A stretch of 64,000 bases of DNA from Mycolicibacter sp. MU0102 (lineage in GTDB: Bacteria; Actinomycetota; Actinomycetes; Mycobacteriales; Mycobacteriaceae). Positions 1 through 8,100 of the stretch are shown one piece after another. The position numbers and the translations under genes are program-made. The notes under the pieces were generated by a model. It saw only the letters and a program-made list of their open reading frames with translations. It ran no database searches and was not told the DNA's origin. The stretch covers positions 2,790,001-2,854,000 of the forward strand of contig NZ_OY726398.1 in assembly GCF_963378105.1 (NCBI RefSeq). Reading direction: 5' to 3'. Each line of letters opens with the position of its first letter. Position 1 is the stretch's first letter.

Positions 1-623
1 TTGACGTCGATCACGACGTTGTTGGCCACGGTCAGCGCCCGCCCGCAGGCCCAGCTCACGTCGTTGCCCGCATTGTCTTGGGTCGCGACGGTGCTCAGCA
101 TGCCGTCGGCGTTGACGATCGGACCGGCGCTCCAGATGGTGCCGCTCTGCAGATGGCTGTATTCGTGGCAGGCCGGCCATTGCCGGGCGGCAGCGGCGAA
201 GAACGCAGCGGCCTGCTTGGCCGATGGGAACGCGACGACGGCCTGTTCGGCGAAGTGCTCGAAATTATCGCCCTCGCTGAGCGCCTGTTCCCGCACGCCG
301 GAGTAGCCGCTGCCGGCGTATACCGGCTCCTGCGCCGCGCCGTCGATGGCCAGACACTCTTGAGGCGCCATGGTGGCACTGTCATCCGACAGGGCGGTGT
401 GGGTGCGGGTGACGGCCATATCGGTCGCCTCCATGATCGGGTTGACCTGCTCGGGGGTGAGTAACAGAGCGCGCAGGCCATCCTCGGCGATGGGCGCGGC
501 CGTCATGGTGGTGGTCGGCACCGTCGCTGTGGGGTTCGGCAGGACCTTCAGTTCGTGACTCCCGCAGCCGGCAGCCAGCGCAGCACCCCCGACAACAAGC
601 ACCCATGCAGCACAAACCCGCAT
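1..623 (-). CDS. PknH-like sensor-domain lipoprotein (C-terminus cut by window edge)
   Basis: An open frame runs from ATG at 623 to the window edge (207 codons, no stop), so the C-terminus is missing. The first 20 residues form a lipoprotein signal: Arg2, a hydrophobic stretch, then Leu-Ala-Ala-Gly-Cys at 16-20. A Thr/Pro-rich linker follows. The rest resembles the extracellular PknH-type sensor domain of mycobacteria: a Pro-Gln-Glu-Cys motif, Tyr-Ala-Gly-Ser-Gly-Tyr, a Val-Val-Ala-Phe-Pro-Ser-Ala-Lys stretch, Trp-Pro-Ala-Cys and a further Cys before the edge. Cysteines in that domain are disulfide-bonded in PknH. The protein is therefore probably an envelope-anchored, ligand-sensing or binding lipoprotein without a kinase domain; its ligand is unknown. 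Confidence 0.8.
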   Translation of the reverse strand, partial: MRVCAAWVLVVGGAALAAGCGSHELKVLPNPTATVPTTTMTAAPIAEDGLRALLLTPEQVNPIMEATDMAVTRTHTALSDDSATMAPQECLAIDGAAQEPVYAGSGYSGVREQALSEGDNFEHFAEQAVVAFPSAKQAAAFFAAAARQWPACHEYSHLQSGTIWSAGPIVNADGMLSTVATQDNAGNDVSWACGRALTVANNVVIDV

Positions 624-848
624 ACGATCACCCCGACATCCCCGACCCGGATCGGTACGCCAGTCATCAGCGCTGCCGATCAGCTCCCGGTCGCCACCCT
701 AGCGCCGTCCGGGAGGCTTCGCCGGTGGCGGCCGGTCCGCCGGCTCAGACGTTTACGTCGTAAGCCCCGACGGGTATCCCGCTCCAAGGCCGCTGCGCAG
801 GAGGCACGCAGCGTGCCGACAGTGATTCCACCGGCGATAGGGAGACCA

Positions 849-1574
849 GTGTTGCTACGGAAGATCGCACGTCCACTGCTCGCAGCGGCGTTCATCGGTC
901 AAGGTGTGGAGGCGTTGCGCCGGCCGCAGCAAGCCGGGCAGGCGGCCCGTCCGGCGTTCGACGGGCTCAAGCAGTTGCCCGGCGAGATAGCGGCCAAGGT
1001 GCCGTCCGACGTCGAAGCGTTCGCCAAGGCCAACGCGTTGGCGCAGGTCGGCGGTGGCGTCTTGCTGGCAACCGGCAAGCTGCCACGCATTGCGGCCGCG
1101 GTACTGGCGTGCACGGTCATCCCGGGTAGCGCCGGGGCGCACATGTTCTGGACGGAGCCCGACCCGCAACGCCGGGCAGAACAACGCAAAGCGTTCTTGA
1201 CCGACGTCAGCCTGGTCGGTGGATTGATGATCGCGGCCGCCGATACCGAGGGAAGGCCTTCCCTGGGCTGGCGGGCCCGTCGCGCCTATCGGCGTGCAGC
1301 CGACGCGTTGCCCACCGCCTCCGGTGATGCCGCGCTCGAGACCGTCGGCGAGAAGGTCAGCGCGGGCCTGCAGGCCGGCGTGGAACACGGCCGCGAACTC
1401 GCCGAGATGGTGAGTGAAAAGGCCGGACCGTTACTGGAGTCGGCCGGCGAACGGGGCGCACAGCTCGCGGAAGTCGCCGCCGACCGCGGAACCGAGCTGG
1501 CGCAGGCGGCCCGCGAAGGCGCGACCACACTCGCGGACAGCGCACGCCGGCGTATTCGTCAACACCACTGGTAG
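849..1574 (+). CDS. DoxX family membrane protein
   Basis: GTG at 849 follows an AGGGAGA Shine-Dalgarno and gives 241 residues. The much longer upstream frame is Arg-rich and uncharacteristic, so it was not used. The N-terminus (VLLRKIARPLLAAAFIGQG) and the following segments, including Leu-Ala-Thr-Gly-Lys-Leu-Pro-Arg and a Gly-Ala-His-Met-Phe-Trp stretch, match DoxX-type integral membrane proteins. DoxX proteins are small membrane proteins, in mycobacteria linked to a membrane oxidoreductase complex involved in redox stress. After about residue 145 the C-terminal tail is Ala/Glu/Arg-rich, predicted helical and soluble, longer than the minimal family. It ends 4 bp from the convergent glycosylase gene. 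Confidence 0.8.
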   Translation: MLLRKIARPLLAAAFIGQGVEALRRPQQAGQAARPAFDGLKQLPGEIAAKVPSDVEAFAKANALAQVGGGVLLATGKLPRIAAAVLACTVIPGSAGAHMFWTEPDPQRRAEQRKAFLTDVSLVGGLMIAAADTEGRPSLGWRARRAYRRAADALPTASGDAALETVGEKVSAGLQAGVEHGRELAEMVSEKAGPLLESAGERGAQLAEVAADRGTELAQAAREGATTLADSARRRIRQHHW

Positions 1575-1578
1575 ACCG

Positions 1579-2814
1579 TCACGCGGAGCCGGCGAGCCCC
1601 CGTCGGCGCAGCTCGGCCACCAGGTCCCCGCGCTCCCCCACCCGAACCTGACTCAATCCGAGCCAGGACGCCATCGACCACAGTTCGGTGGCCAGTGCCC
1701 CGGCCACTCGTTCGCGCGACTGCCCCTCTTCGGCGAACGCCCCGACGACGTGCAACACACCCTGTTGCCGATCGGCCTTGAGGTCCACCCGGCCGACCAG
1801 CTCCCCGTCCAACAGGAATGGCCACACGTAGTAGCCGTACTGGCGTTTGGCCGCCGGGGTATAGATCTCGATGCGATAAAAGAAGTCGAACAACCGCTGC
1901 ACCCGAGGCCGGAAGAAGATCAGCGGATCGAACGGGCACAGCAATGCGGTGCCGCGATCGGTTCGCGGAATCGACTGCCCGGCACGCAGGTATGCCGCGG
2001 CGTCCCAGCCGTCGACGGCCACCGGTTCCAATTCGCCAGCTGCCACTAACTGCGCGATCGCCGGTTTGACCTGGGCAGCCGACAACCGGAAGTAGTCACG
2101 CAGGTCCGCTTCGGTGGCAACGCCCAGGGCGCCGGCTGCGCGGCGGATCAGCTCGCGGATCGCCTCGTCGTCATCGACCTCGACAGCCAGCACCTGCGGT
2201 GGCAGCACGTTCTCCACCAGGTCGTAATGCCGAGCGAACCCTACCCGGGTGGCCGTGGTCAGCACCCCGGAGGCGAACAGCGCCTCGGCCACCCATTTGG
2301 TGTCACTGCGGTTCCACCACGGCCCCTTACCGGCCCGCCCGGACGCTGACCATTTGGAGGCCAGGTGCTCTTCGATCTCGCCGGCAGTCGACGGACCCAA
2401 TTGCCCGATCGCAGCGGTGACGTCGGTGACCAATTGCGGGTTGGCCTCCACGATGGCCGAACCCCACCGGCCATGGGGCCACTGCCGCATCCGCCAGCGC
2501 AACAGCGGCCAATCCTCGACGGCCATCAGCGCCGCCTCGTGCGCCCAGTACTCGACCAAGAGCCGCGGCGAGCGGGTGCTGTGACTCCACGCGGCTCGAT
2601 CCAACACGGTGCGGTCATAAGGCCCGAGCCGGCTGAACACCGGCGCGTAGTGGGCGCGTACCGCCACCGAGACCGAATCGAGCTGCAGTACTTGGATGCG
2701 GGAGATCAGCCGTTTCAGGTGCGCCCTGGTGACCGCGGCAGTGGGTTTGGGATCCGTGAAACCCTGTGCGGCAACGGCGATCCGGCGCGCCTGCGCGGCG
2801 GTCAGCGATACCAT
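1579..2814 (-). CDS. AlkX/YcaQ-type (HTH_42) DNA glycosylase family protein
   Basis: ATG at 2814 shares one base with the dfrA stop (TGATG) and gives 411 residues, the usual length of the winged-helix HTH_42 family (PF06224) containing E. coli YcaQ/AlkX and Streptomyces AlkZ. These enzymes unhook interstrand crosslinks by excising alkylated bases. The catalytic Gln-hydrophobic-Asp triad of the YcaQ branch is present as Gln44-Leu45-Asp46, followed by the Arg-Ala-His motif and the Glu-Tyr-Trp-Ala-His-Glu-Ala segment typical of the family. It is translationally coupled to dfrA and thyA, so it would be made with dTMP/folate enzymes. Substrate is inferred from the family only. Confidence 0.82.
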   Translation of the reverse strand: MVSLTAAQARRIAVAAQGFTDPKPTAAVTRAHLKRLISRIQVLQLDSVSVAVRAHYAPVFSRLGPYDRTVLDRAAWSHSTRSPRLLVEYWAHEAALMAVEDWPLLRWRMRQWPHGRWGSAIVEANPQLVTDVTAAIGQLGPSTAGEIEEHLASKWSASGRAGKGPWWNRSDTKWVAEALFASGVLTTATRVGFARHYDLVENVLPPQVLAVEVDDDEAIRELIRRAAGALGVATEADLRDYFRLSAAQVKPAIAQLVAAGELEPVAVDGWDAAAYLRAGQSIPRTDRGTALLCPFDPLIFFRPRVQRLFDFFYRIEIYTPAAKRQYGYYVWPFLLDGELVGRVDLKADRQQGVLHVVGAFAEEGQSRERVAGALATELWSMASWLGLSQVRVGERGDLVAELRRRGLAGSA

Positions 2815-3296
2815 CAACGACGGTAGCTGTGGAACCGGTACCGCAGGCCGCTGTCGCTGGACAACCACGGCCCCGACGTGCCATGCCATGACTCGTCCAG
2901 CACCGGCGCGACTGCGTCCGCGTCCTGTCGCGGCAGGTCGACGTCGACCTCGGTCACTTCGCACCGGGTGGCCAGCGGCAGCGCCAGCGAATAGATCTGA
3001 CCGCCGCCGATCACCCAGGTTTCGGCATTGGTCAAAGCGGCGTCGAGCGTCGCAACCACCTCAGCACCCGCGGCCTGGTAGTCCGGGTCGCGAGTCACCA
3101 CCACGTTGGTGCGCCCGGGCAGCGGCCGCACGCTGGCCGGCAGGGATTCCCAGGTCAGGCGGCCCATCACCACCCGGTGGCCCAGGGTGATTTCCTTGAA
3201 GTGGGCTTGGTCTTCCGGCAGCCGCCACGGGATCCCGCCGGCACGACCGATGACACCGCTGGTGGACTGCGCCCAGATCAGAGCAAGCGAGCTCAT
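2814..3296 (-). CDS. dfrA: dihydrofolate reductase
   Basis: The 160-residue protein reduces dihydrofolate to tetrahydrofolate with NADPH, regenerating the folate consumed by thymidylate synthase. The Ile-Pro-Trp-Arg-Leu-Pro-Glu-Asp motif carries the substrate-binding acid (Asp29 here, Asp27 in M. tuberculosis DfrA by recall). The Gly-Arg-x-Thr-Trp-Glu-Ser NADPH motif and the Val-Ile-Gly-Gly-Gly-Gln-Ile-Tyr motif are intact. Its ATG overlaps the thyA stop by 4 bp (ATGA), so thyA, dfrA and the downstream glycosylase are one translationally coupled unit. Length and sequence match mycobacterial DfrA (Rv2763c), the target of antifolates. Confidence 0.97.
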   Translation of the reverse strand: MSSLALIWAQSTSGVIGRAGGIPWRLPEDQAHFKEITLGHRVVMGRLTWESLPASVRPLPGRTNVVVTRDPDYQAAGAEVVATLDAALTNAETWVIGGGQIYSLALPLATRCEVTEVDVDLPRQDADAVAPVLDESWHGTSGPWLSSDSGLRYRFHSYRR

Positions 3297-4093
3297 ACCG
3301 CCACGGGCGCCTTGATCGCCGGGTGCGGGTCGTAGCCCCGGATCTCGACATCCGCGTAGGTGTAGTCGAAGATCGAGTCACGCGGCGCCAGAACCAATTG
3401 CGGATACGGACGCGGATCGCGACTCAGTTGTTCGGTGACCTGATCGACGTGATTGTCATAGATGTGGCAGTCGCCGCCGGTCCAGATGAACTCTCCGACG
3501 CCCAGCCCGGCCTGCGCGGCCATCATGTGGGTCAGCAGCGCATAGCTGGCGATATTGAACGGCACGCCGAGGAACAGGTCGGCACTGCGCTGATAGAGCT
3601 GGCAGGACAGCTTGCCGTCGGCGACGTAGAACTGGAACAGCGCGTGACAGGGGGCCAGCGCCATCTCGCCGATCTCGCCGACGTTCCAGGCCGAAACGAT
3701 GATCCGGCGCGAATCCGGGTCGGTGCGCAGCAGGTGCAGCGCAGCAGAGATCTGGTCTACGTGCTCACCGGCCGGCGTCGGCCACGACCGCCACTGCACT
3801 CCGTAGACCGGACCGAGATCTCCTGTCTCAGAAGCCCATTCGTCCCAGATCGTGACACCGTGTTCGTTGAGCCAGGCGATGTTGGAGTCGCCGCGCAGAA
3901 ACCACAGCAGCTCGTAGATCACCGACTTGAGGTGCACCTTCTTGGTGGTGATCAGCGGGAATCCGGCGGCCAAGTCGTAGCGCAACTGGTGGCCGAACAG
4001 GCTGCGGGTGCCGGTTCCGGTGCGATCCGCCTTCGGCGTTCCCTCGGCCAAAACCAGCCGCAACAGGTCCTCGTACGGGGTCGCGATCGGCAC
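3293..4093 (-). CDS. thyA: thymidylate synthase (ThyA)
   Basis: ThyA methylates dUMP to dTMP using methylene-tetrahydrofolate and releases dihydrofolate for the neighbouring DfrA. The GTG at 4093 gives 266 residues, close to the 263 of M. tuberculosis ThyA, and the conserved Thr-Pro-Tyr-Glu-Asp-Leu-Leu start lies five residues in. A frame extending to 5869 is just an uninterrupted high-GC shadow. The catalytic cysteine lies in Ala-Pro-Cys-His near residue 149; the Arg-Thr-Gly-Thr-Gly-Thr phosphate-binding loop and the Gly-Gly-Asp-Cys-His-Ile-Tyr motif are intact. The Shine-Dalgarno is weak, and a dispersed GC-rich repeat lies just upstream. Confidence 0.96.
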   Translation of the reverse strand: MPIATPYEDLLRLVLAEGTPKADRTGTGTRSLFGHQLRYDLAAGFPLITTKKVHLKSVIYELLWFLRGDSNIAWLNEHGVTIWDEWASETGDLGPVYGVQWRSWPTPAGEHVDQISAALHLLRTDPDSRRIIVSAWNVGEIGEMALAPCHALFQFYVADGKLSCQLYQRSADLFLGVPFNIASYALLTHMMAAQAGLGVGEFIWTGGDCHIYDNHVDQVTEQLSRDPRPYPQLVLAPRDSIFDYTYADVEIRGYDPHPAIKAPVAV

Positions 4094-4104
4094 GCCGCCA
4101 AGCT

Positions 4105-4153
4105 TAGCGGCGATCGCAAGCGCGGCGAAGCCACGCGCCGCGGGTCGCCGCAT
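4105..4153. repeat. dispersed intergenic repeat, copy A
   Basis: A roughly 49-bp GC-rich element lies between thyA and the divergent hydrolase. It starts TAGCGGCGATCGC and ends with GCGGGTCGCCG. A second copy occurs at 42961-43010, where the first 31 bases differ at only about three positions. Both copies sit immediately upstream of a minus-strand start codon and contain the palindrome GCGATCGC. No coding capacity is apparent. Confidence 0.6.
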
Positions 4154-4189
4154 TGAGTCGGACGTTGACAGCGGAGTACAACGGAGGCC

Positions 4190-4933
4190 ATGCCCACGAT
4201 CACCGACACCATCACCACGACCGACGGGGACTGCCCCGTTCGCCTGTTCACTCCGGAGGGCTCCGGGCCCTGGCCCGGCGTGGTCATGTATCCCGACGCC
4301 GGCGGAGTCCGGGCGGCCTTCGACGAGATGGCCGCCGAACTGGCGAGCTACGGCTACGCCGTGCTGCTTCCCGATGTGTACTACCGGCATCCCGGCTGGG
4401 CGCCGTTCGACATGGCGACGGTGTTCGCCGACGCCAAGGAGCGCGGCCGGCTGTTCTCGATGATCGGCGACGTGACCCCGGACCGGATGACCACCGACGC
4501 GCAGGCATTCTTCGACTATCTGGCCAGCCGACCGGAGGTGCGCGGGGAGAAGTTCGGGGTTTGCGGCTACTGCATGGGTGGACGTACGTCGGTGATCGTC
4601 GCCGGACGCGTGCCTGGCCGGGTGGCAGCGGCGGCGTCGTTCCACGGCGGCGGTCTGGTCACCGACTCCGCGGACAGCCCTCACCTGCTGGCCGATCAGA
4701 TGACGGCCACCGTCTATGTGGCCGGCGCCGAAAACGACGCGTCGTTCACGAAGGCGCACGCCGCAACCCTGGATGAGGCGCTGAGCGCCGCGGGCGTCAC
4801 ACACACCGTCGAGTTCTATCCGGCCGCGCACGGCTTCGCGGTGCCCGACAACGCGCCCTATGACGCCGACGCCGCGGCCCGGCACTGGGCGGCGATGCGC
4901 GACGTGTTCGGCGGCGCGCTCCCAGCCGGTTAG
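4190..4933 (+). CDS. dienelactone hydrolase family protein (Rv2765-like)
   Basis: This 247-residue alpha/beta hydrolase has the dienelactone-hydrolase triad: Cys128 in Gly-Tyr-Cys-Met-Gly-Gly as nucleophile, Asp183 in Glu-Asn-Asp, and His214 in Ala-His-Gly-Phe. The cysteine nucleophile separates this family from serine esterases. DLH enzymes open lactone rings or cleave small esters; the natural substrate of the mycobacterial member is not established. The gene is divergent from thyA, as Rv2765 is in M. tuberculosis. Its stop overlaps that of the convergent MFS gene by 3-4 bp, leaving no room for a separate terminator. Confidence 0.9.
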   Translation: MPTITDTITTTDGDCPVRLFTPEGSGPWPGVVMYPDAGGVRAAFDEMAAELASYGYAVLLPDVYYRHPGWAPFDMATVFADAKERGRLFSMIGDVTPDRMTTDAQAFFDYLASRPEVRGEKFGVCGYCMGGRTSVIVAGRVPGRVAAAASFHGGGLVTDSADSPHLLADQMTATVYVAGAENDASFTKAHAATLDEALSAAGVTHTVEFYPAAHGFAVPDNAPYDADAAARHWAAMRDVFGGALPAG

Positions 4934-6300
4934 ACGTCCACGAGTTCGGCGTCTTTGGTCTCCTGCATCGCCAGCAGCGCCATGAACGAGCACGCAGCCG
5001 CAATGGACAGGTAGCCGCCCACCCAGGCCACGCCGTGGCTGGTGGCCAGCCAGGTGGTGATGAACGGCGCCACCGCCGCGCCCACAATGCTCGCCGCGTT
5101 GTAGGCGACACCCGAACCGGTGTAGCGGACATTGGTCGGGAACAGTTCGGGCAGCAGCGCACTCATCGGCCCGAACGCCAAGCCCATCAAGGTCATCCCG
5201 ATGATCAGGAAGGCCAGGGTCACGCCGACGGAGGCGGTCGGTTTCAGGAATACGCCGAAGGTGGTTCCGTACACCATGATTCCGGCGGTGAAGATCAGCA
5301 GCAGCGGGCGCCGGCCGAAGTGGTCGGCCAGCCTGCCGACGATCGGCAGCACCGCCACGAAGAACAGCACGGCGATCAGCTGCAGTCCGAGGAACTCGGC
5401 GTAGCCATAACCCAGCCCGAAGCCCTCGGGGGGAGGCTTCGCGGTCCCGTAGCTCAGGCTCCAGGTCGTCACCGTGTAGAAGAGCGTGTAGGGCACCACC
5501 ATCACCAGCGTGCCGATGACCAGCCGGCGCCAGCTGCCCCGCAGCAGCGCTGCGATCGGAGCGCTCACCGCTGCACCGGCGGCTTTCGCCTGCGCGAACA
5601 CCGGGGTTTCGGTGAGCCGCAGCCGGACATACAGACCGACGGCCACCATGACGGCACTGAGCAGGAACGGAATGCGCCAGCCCCAGGTGAGAAATGGCCC
5701 GGTCCCGTCCGCACCGGCAGTGGACTGTCCCAACCAGGTGAACAGGATCAGGAAGATCGTGGTGGCCAGCAGATAGCCCAGGGGCGCACCCAGTTGTGGC
5801 CAGATTCCCGCCGTCGCCCGGCGGCCTGGTTTGGCGGTTTCGGTGGCCAGCAGCGCGGCACCGCTCCATTCACCGCCCAGCGCCAACCCCTGGCAGAACC
5901 GTAGGGCGGCCAGCAGCACGGGGGCGAGCAGGCCGATGTGGTGGTAGGTGGGCAGCACGCCGATCAGGAACGTGGCGACACCCATAAGTAATAGGGAGAC
6001 GACCAGGGTGGATTTGCGGCCCAGTCGATCACCGAAGTGACCGAACAGGATTGACCCCACCGGTCGGGCCACGAACGCCAAGCCGAACGTCGCCAGCGAG
6101 GCCAACAGCGCCGCAGTGGGATTGCCCGTCGGGAAGAACAGGTGCGGGAAGACGGTGACCGCGGCGGCCGCGTAGACGTAGAAGTCGTAGAACTCGATCG
6201 TGGTGCCGACCATCGCCGCCATCGCGATCCTTCGGCGCGGGACACCGTCGACGAGGTCGGTCCCGCCGGCGGCGGCGCCGGCGCGATAGGACGTGCTCAT
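4930..6300 (-). CDS. MFS metabolite/proton symporter (ProP/ShiA-like)
   Basis: The 456-residue protein has about 12 hydrophobic segments and the major-facilitator signature Asp-Arg-Leu-Gly-Arg-Lys after the second helix, preceded by the Ala-Arg-Pro-Val-Gly-Ser motif of the metabolite:H+ symporter subfamily (ProP, ShiA, KgtP). That subfamily imports small carboxylates, betaines or aromatic acids. Its ATG at 6300 overlaps the stop of the kinase-like gene by 4 bp, so it is the last gene of the acyl-CoA dehydrogenase/SDR/APH operon and probably brings in that pathway's substrate, an inference from context. The specific substrate cannot be read from sequence. Confidence 0.88.
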   Translation of the reverse strand: MSTSYRAGAAAGGTDLVDGVPRRRIAMAAMVGTTIEFYDFYVYAAAAVTVFPHLFFPTGNPTAALLASLATFGLAFVARPVGSILFGHFGDRLGRKSTLVVSLLLMGVATFLIGVLPTYHHIGLLAPVLLAALRFCQGLALGGEWSGAALLATETAKPGRRATAGIWPQLGAPLGYLLATTIFLILFTWLGQSTAGADGTGPFLTWGWRIPFLLSAVMVAVGLYVRLRLTETPVFAQAKAAGAAVSAPIAALLRGSWRRLVIGTLVMVVPYTLFYTVTTWSLSYGTAKPPPEGFGLGYGYAEFLGLQLIAVLFFVAVLPIVGRLADHFGRRPLLLIFTAGIMVYGTTFGVFLKPTASVGVTLAFLIIGMTLMGLAFGPMSALLPELFPTNVRYTGSGVAYNAASIVGAAVAPFITTWLATSHGVAWVGGYLSIAAACSFMALLAMQETKDAELVDV

Positions 6301-7331
6301 CTGGCGATGCCCGCCTCGTCGGCGACCTCACGCGCCTTGTCCACCAAGGCGTCGATCCACGCGGTGATCGGGGTGCCGGCGGCGGCCTTGTTCGCCGGGT
6401 TGTCGAGCACCCGCCGCACGATGCCCTCGGCGATGATCGCGACCTTCCACAGCCCGAGCGCATGCCAGAACTGCAGCGACGCCGCGTCGCGCCCGGTCTC
6501 TTCCAGATACACCCGGGCCAGCTCTGCCCGGTCCGGGAAGCCTTCCAGGGTGCTGATGACGAACTCCCCGGCGATGTGCTCTTCGCCGACCTGTGGCCAA
6601 TACGCCAGCAGGCTGCCCATGTCGGCCAGCGGGTCGCCGAGGGTGGACAACTCCCAGTCCAGCACCGCGATCACCTCCCCGCTCTCCGGTGAGGTGATCA
6701 CGTTGCGCAGGTGGAAGTCCCCGTGCACCAGCGTAAGTTCCTGCTGCGGCGGCACCGCGGCGGTCAGACGCCGGGTCAGATCATCGAGTGCGGGCAGCTC
6801 GCGCGTCTTGGACTTCTCCCACTGACCGGCCCACCGCTTGAGCTGACGCTGCGCGTACGGCTTGTGGCTGGCCAGATCACCCAGGCCGACCGACGTGATG
6901 TCGACGGCATGAATCTTGGCCAGCGTCCTGGGCATGGACAGCCCGATCTGTCGGCGCCGCTGGGGAGAGAGCGCCTGCGCCACCGACATCCGGTCGGCAA
7001 CTACGCCGTCGACGAACTCCATCAACAGCAGCGGCGTCTGTTCTGCGTCGCGAGTCAGCCCGTACACCTTCGGTGTGGGGACGTCGGTGTCGCCCAGCGC
7101 CGCCAGGATTCTCGCTTCCCGGGCCACATCGTGGGCCGAAGCCAGCAACGTTCCCAGCGGGGGCCGGCGCAGCACCCAGCTGTGACCGGCGTCGTCGGAC
7201 ACCCGGTAGGTCAGATTCGACTGGCCGATTCCGATCCGCTCGAAGTTCAGCGGCCCGTCCACGGGCAGGCCCAGTTCGGTGATCCACGCGGTCGCGGCCG
7301 CCGGATCGATGCCCAGTGGCTCGTCAGCCAC
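6297..7331 (-). CDS. APH-like phosphotransferase family protein (FadE-associated)
   Basis: The protein belongs to the aminoglycoside-phosphotransferase/choline-kinase-like fold: the Brenner motif His-Gly-Asp-Phe-His-Leu-Arg-Asn lies at about 203-210 and the metal-binding Asp225 in Leu-Asp-Trp-Glu. The GTG at 7331 (344 residues) has a GAGGCGG Shine-Dalgarno and overlaps the SDR stop by 8 bp; an ATG at 7379 is possible but would overlap by 56 bp. Genes of this type sit beside acyl-CoA dehydrogenases, and human ACAD10/ACAD11 fuse the two domains to phosphorylate and dehydrate 4-hydroxyacyl-CoAs. A similar role here is an inference; antibiotic resistance is unlikely. Confidence 0.87.
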   Translation of the reverse strand: MADEPLGIDPAAATAWITELGLPVDGPLNFERIGIGQSNLTYRVSDDAGHSWVLRRPPLGTLLASAHDVAREARILAALGDTDVPTPKVYGLTRDAEQTPLLLMEFVDGVVADRMSVAQALSPQRRRQIGLSMPRTLAKIHAVDITSVGLGDLASHKPYAQRQLKRWAGQWEKSKTRELPALDDLTRRLTAAVPPQQELTLVHGDFHLRNVITSPESGEVIAVLDWELSTLGDPLADMGSLLAYWPQVGEEHIAGEFVISTLEGFPDRAELARVYLEETGRDAASLQFWHALGLWKVAIIAEGIVRRVLDNPANKAAAGTPITAWIDALVDKAREVADEAGIAR

Positions 7332-8100
7332 CGAGACCGCCTCGGAATCCGGTTGCGTCACCGAGGATCTGACCGCCATCCATGACCAGGGTCTGCCCGG
7401 TGATCCAGCTCGCCGCATCAGACGCCAGGAACAGCACCGCGTCGGCCACGTCGACCGGTTCGCCGATCCGGCCCAGCGGTATGCCAGTCGACAGCCCCTG
7501 CTCGTGTTCCTTCCACAGCACCTCGGCCAGCTTGGTGCGCACCACGCCCGGGCAGATCGCGTTGACCCGGACTCCCGGGGACAGCTCCAGCGCAAGCTGT
7601 TTGGTCACATGGATCAACGCCGCCTTGGTGGCGTTGTACATGCCCATCAGCGGCGCGTAACTCATCCCGCCGATGGAAGCCGTGTTCACCACCACCCCGC
7701 CGTGATCGCCCATCCATGCTTTGACCGCGCAGGACGTCCACAGCAGCGGCCCCCACAGGTTGACATCGAAGATCTTGGCGAACCGGGCGTGGTCCTGGTC
7801 GATCAGCGGTCCGAACGCTGGATTGGTGCCGGCGTTGTTGACCAGGATGTCGATGCTGCCGAACCGGTCCAGGGTGACGTCGATGCAACGCTGGGCGGCG
7901 TCGTCGTCGGCGACGTGGGCGGCCACGCCCAGCGCATTGCCGTTGACCTGGGCCGCTGCCGCGTCGGCGCTTTCCTGGTCGCGTGAGGTCAGGACCACGT
8001 TGGCGCCCGCCTCGGCCAGGCGCTGCCCGATCGCCAACCCGATCCCCCGCGACCCGCCGGTGATGATCGCGGTGCGCCCGGTGAAATCCTGTGCCGTCAT
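7324..8100 (-). CDS. SDR family oxidoreductase
   Basis: A classical short-chain dehydrogenase of 258 residues. The nucleotide-binding Gly-Gly-Ser-Arg-Gly-Ile-Gly is near the N-terminus, Asn-Asn-Ala-Gly follows, and Ser142-Tyr155-Lys159 form the active site. An Arg in the Thr-Ser-Arg-Asp segment after strand 2 suggests NADP(H) preference. Its ATG overlaps the acyl-CoA dehydrogenase stop by 4 bp, and its 3' end overlaps the kinase gene, so the three are stoichiometrically coupled. In this context it probably oxidises or reduces a hydroxy/keto-acyl intermediate. The exact substrate is not recognisable. Confidence 0.9.
   Translation of the reverse strand: MTAQDFTGRTAIITGGSRGIGLAIGQRLAEAGANVVLTSRDQESADAAAAQVNGNALGVAAHVADDDAAQRCIDVTLDRFGSIDILVNNAGTNPAFGPLIDQDHARFAKIFDVNLWGPLLWTSCAVKAWMGDHGGVVVNTASIGGMSYAPLMGMYNATKAALIHVTKQLALELSPGVRVNAICPGVVRTKLAEVLWKEHEQGLSTGIPLGRIGEPVDVADAVLFLASDAASWITGQTLVMDGGQILGDATGFRGGLGG

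Noticed and set aside
3293..5869. 858-codon minus-strand open frame containing thyA
   Set aside because: Only the last 266 codons are ThyA; the upstream part is an uninterrupted high-GC frame antisense to the dienelactone hydrolase and overlapping the MFS gene, with Arg/His/Gly-rich composition.
6297..7331. Aminoglycoside resistance gene
   Set aside because: APH-like fold but embedded in an acyl-CoA dehydrogenase operon; the metabolic kinase explanation fits better.
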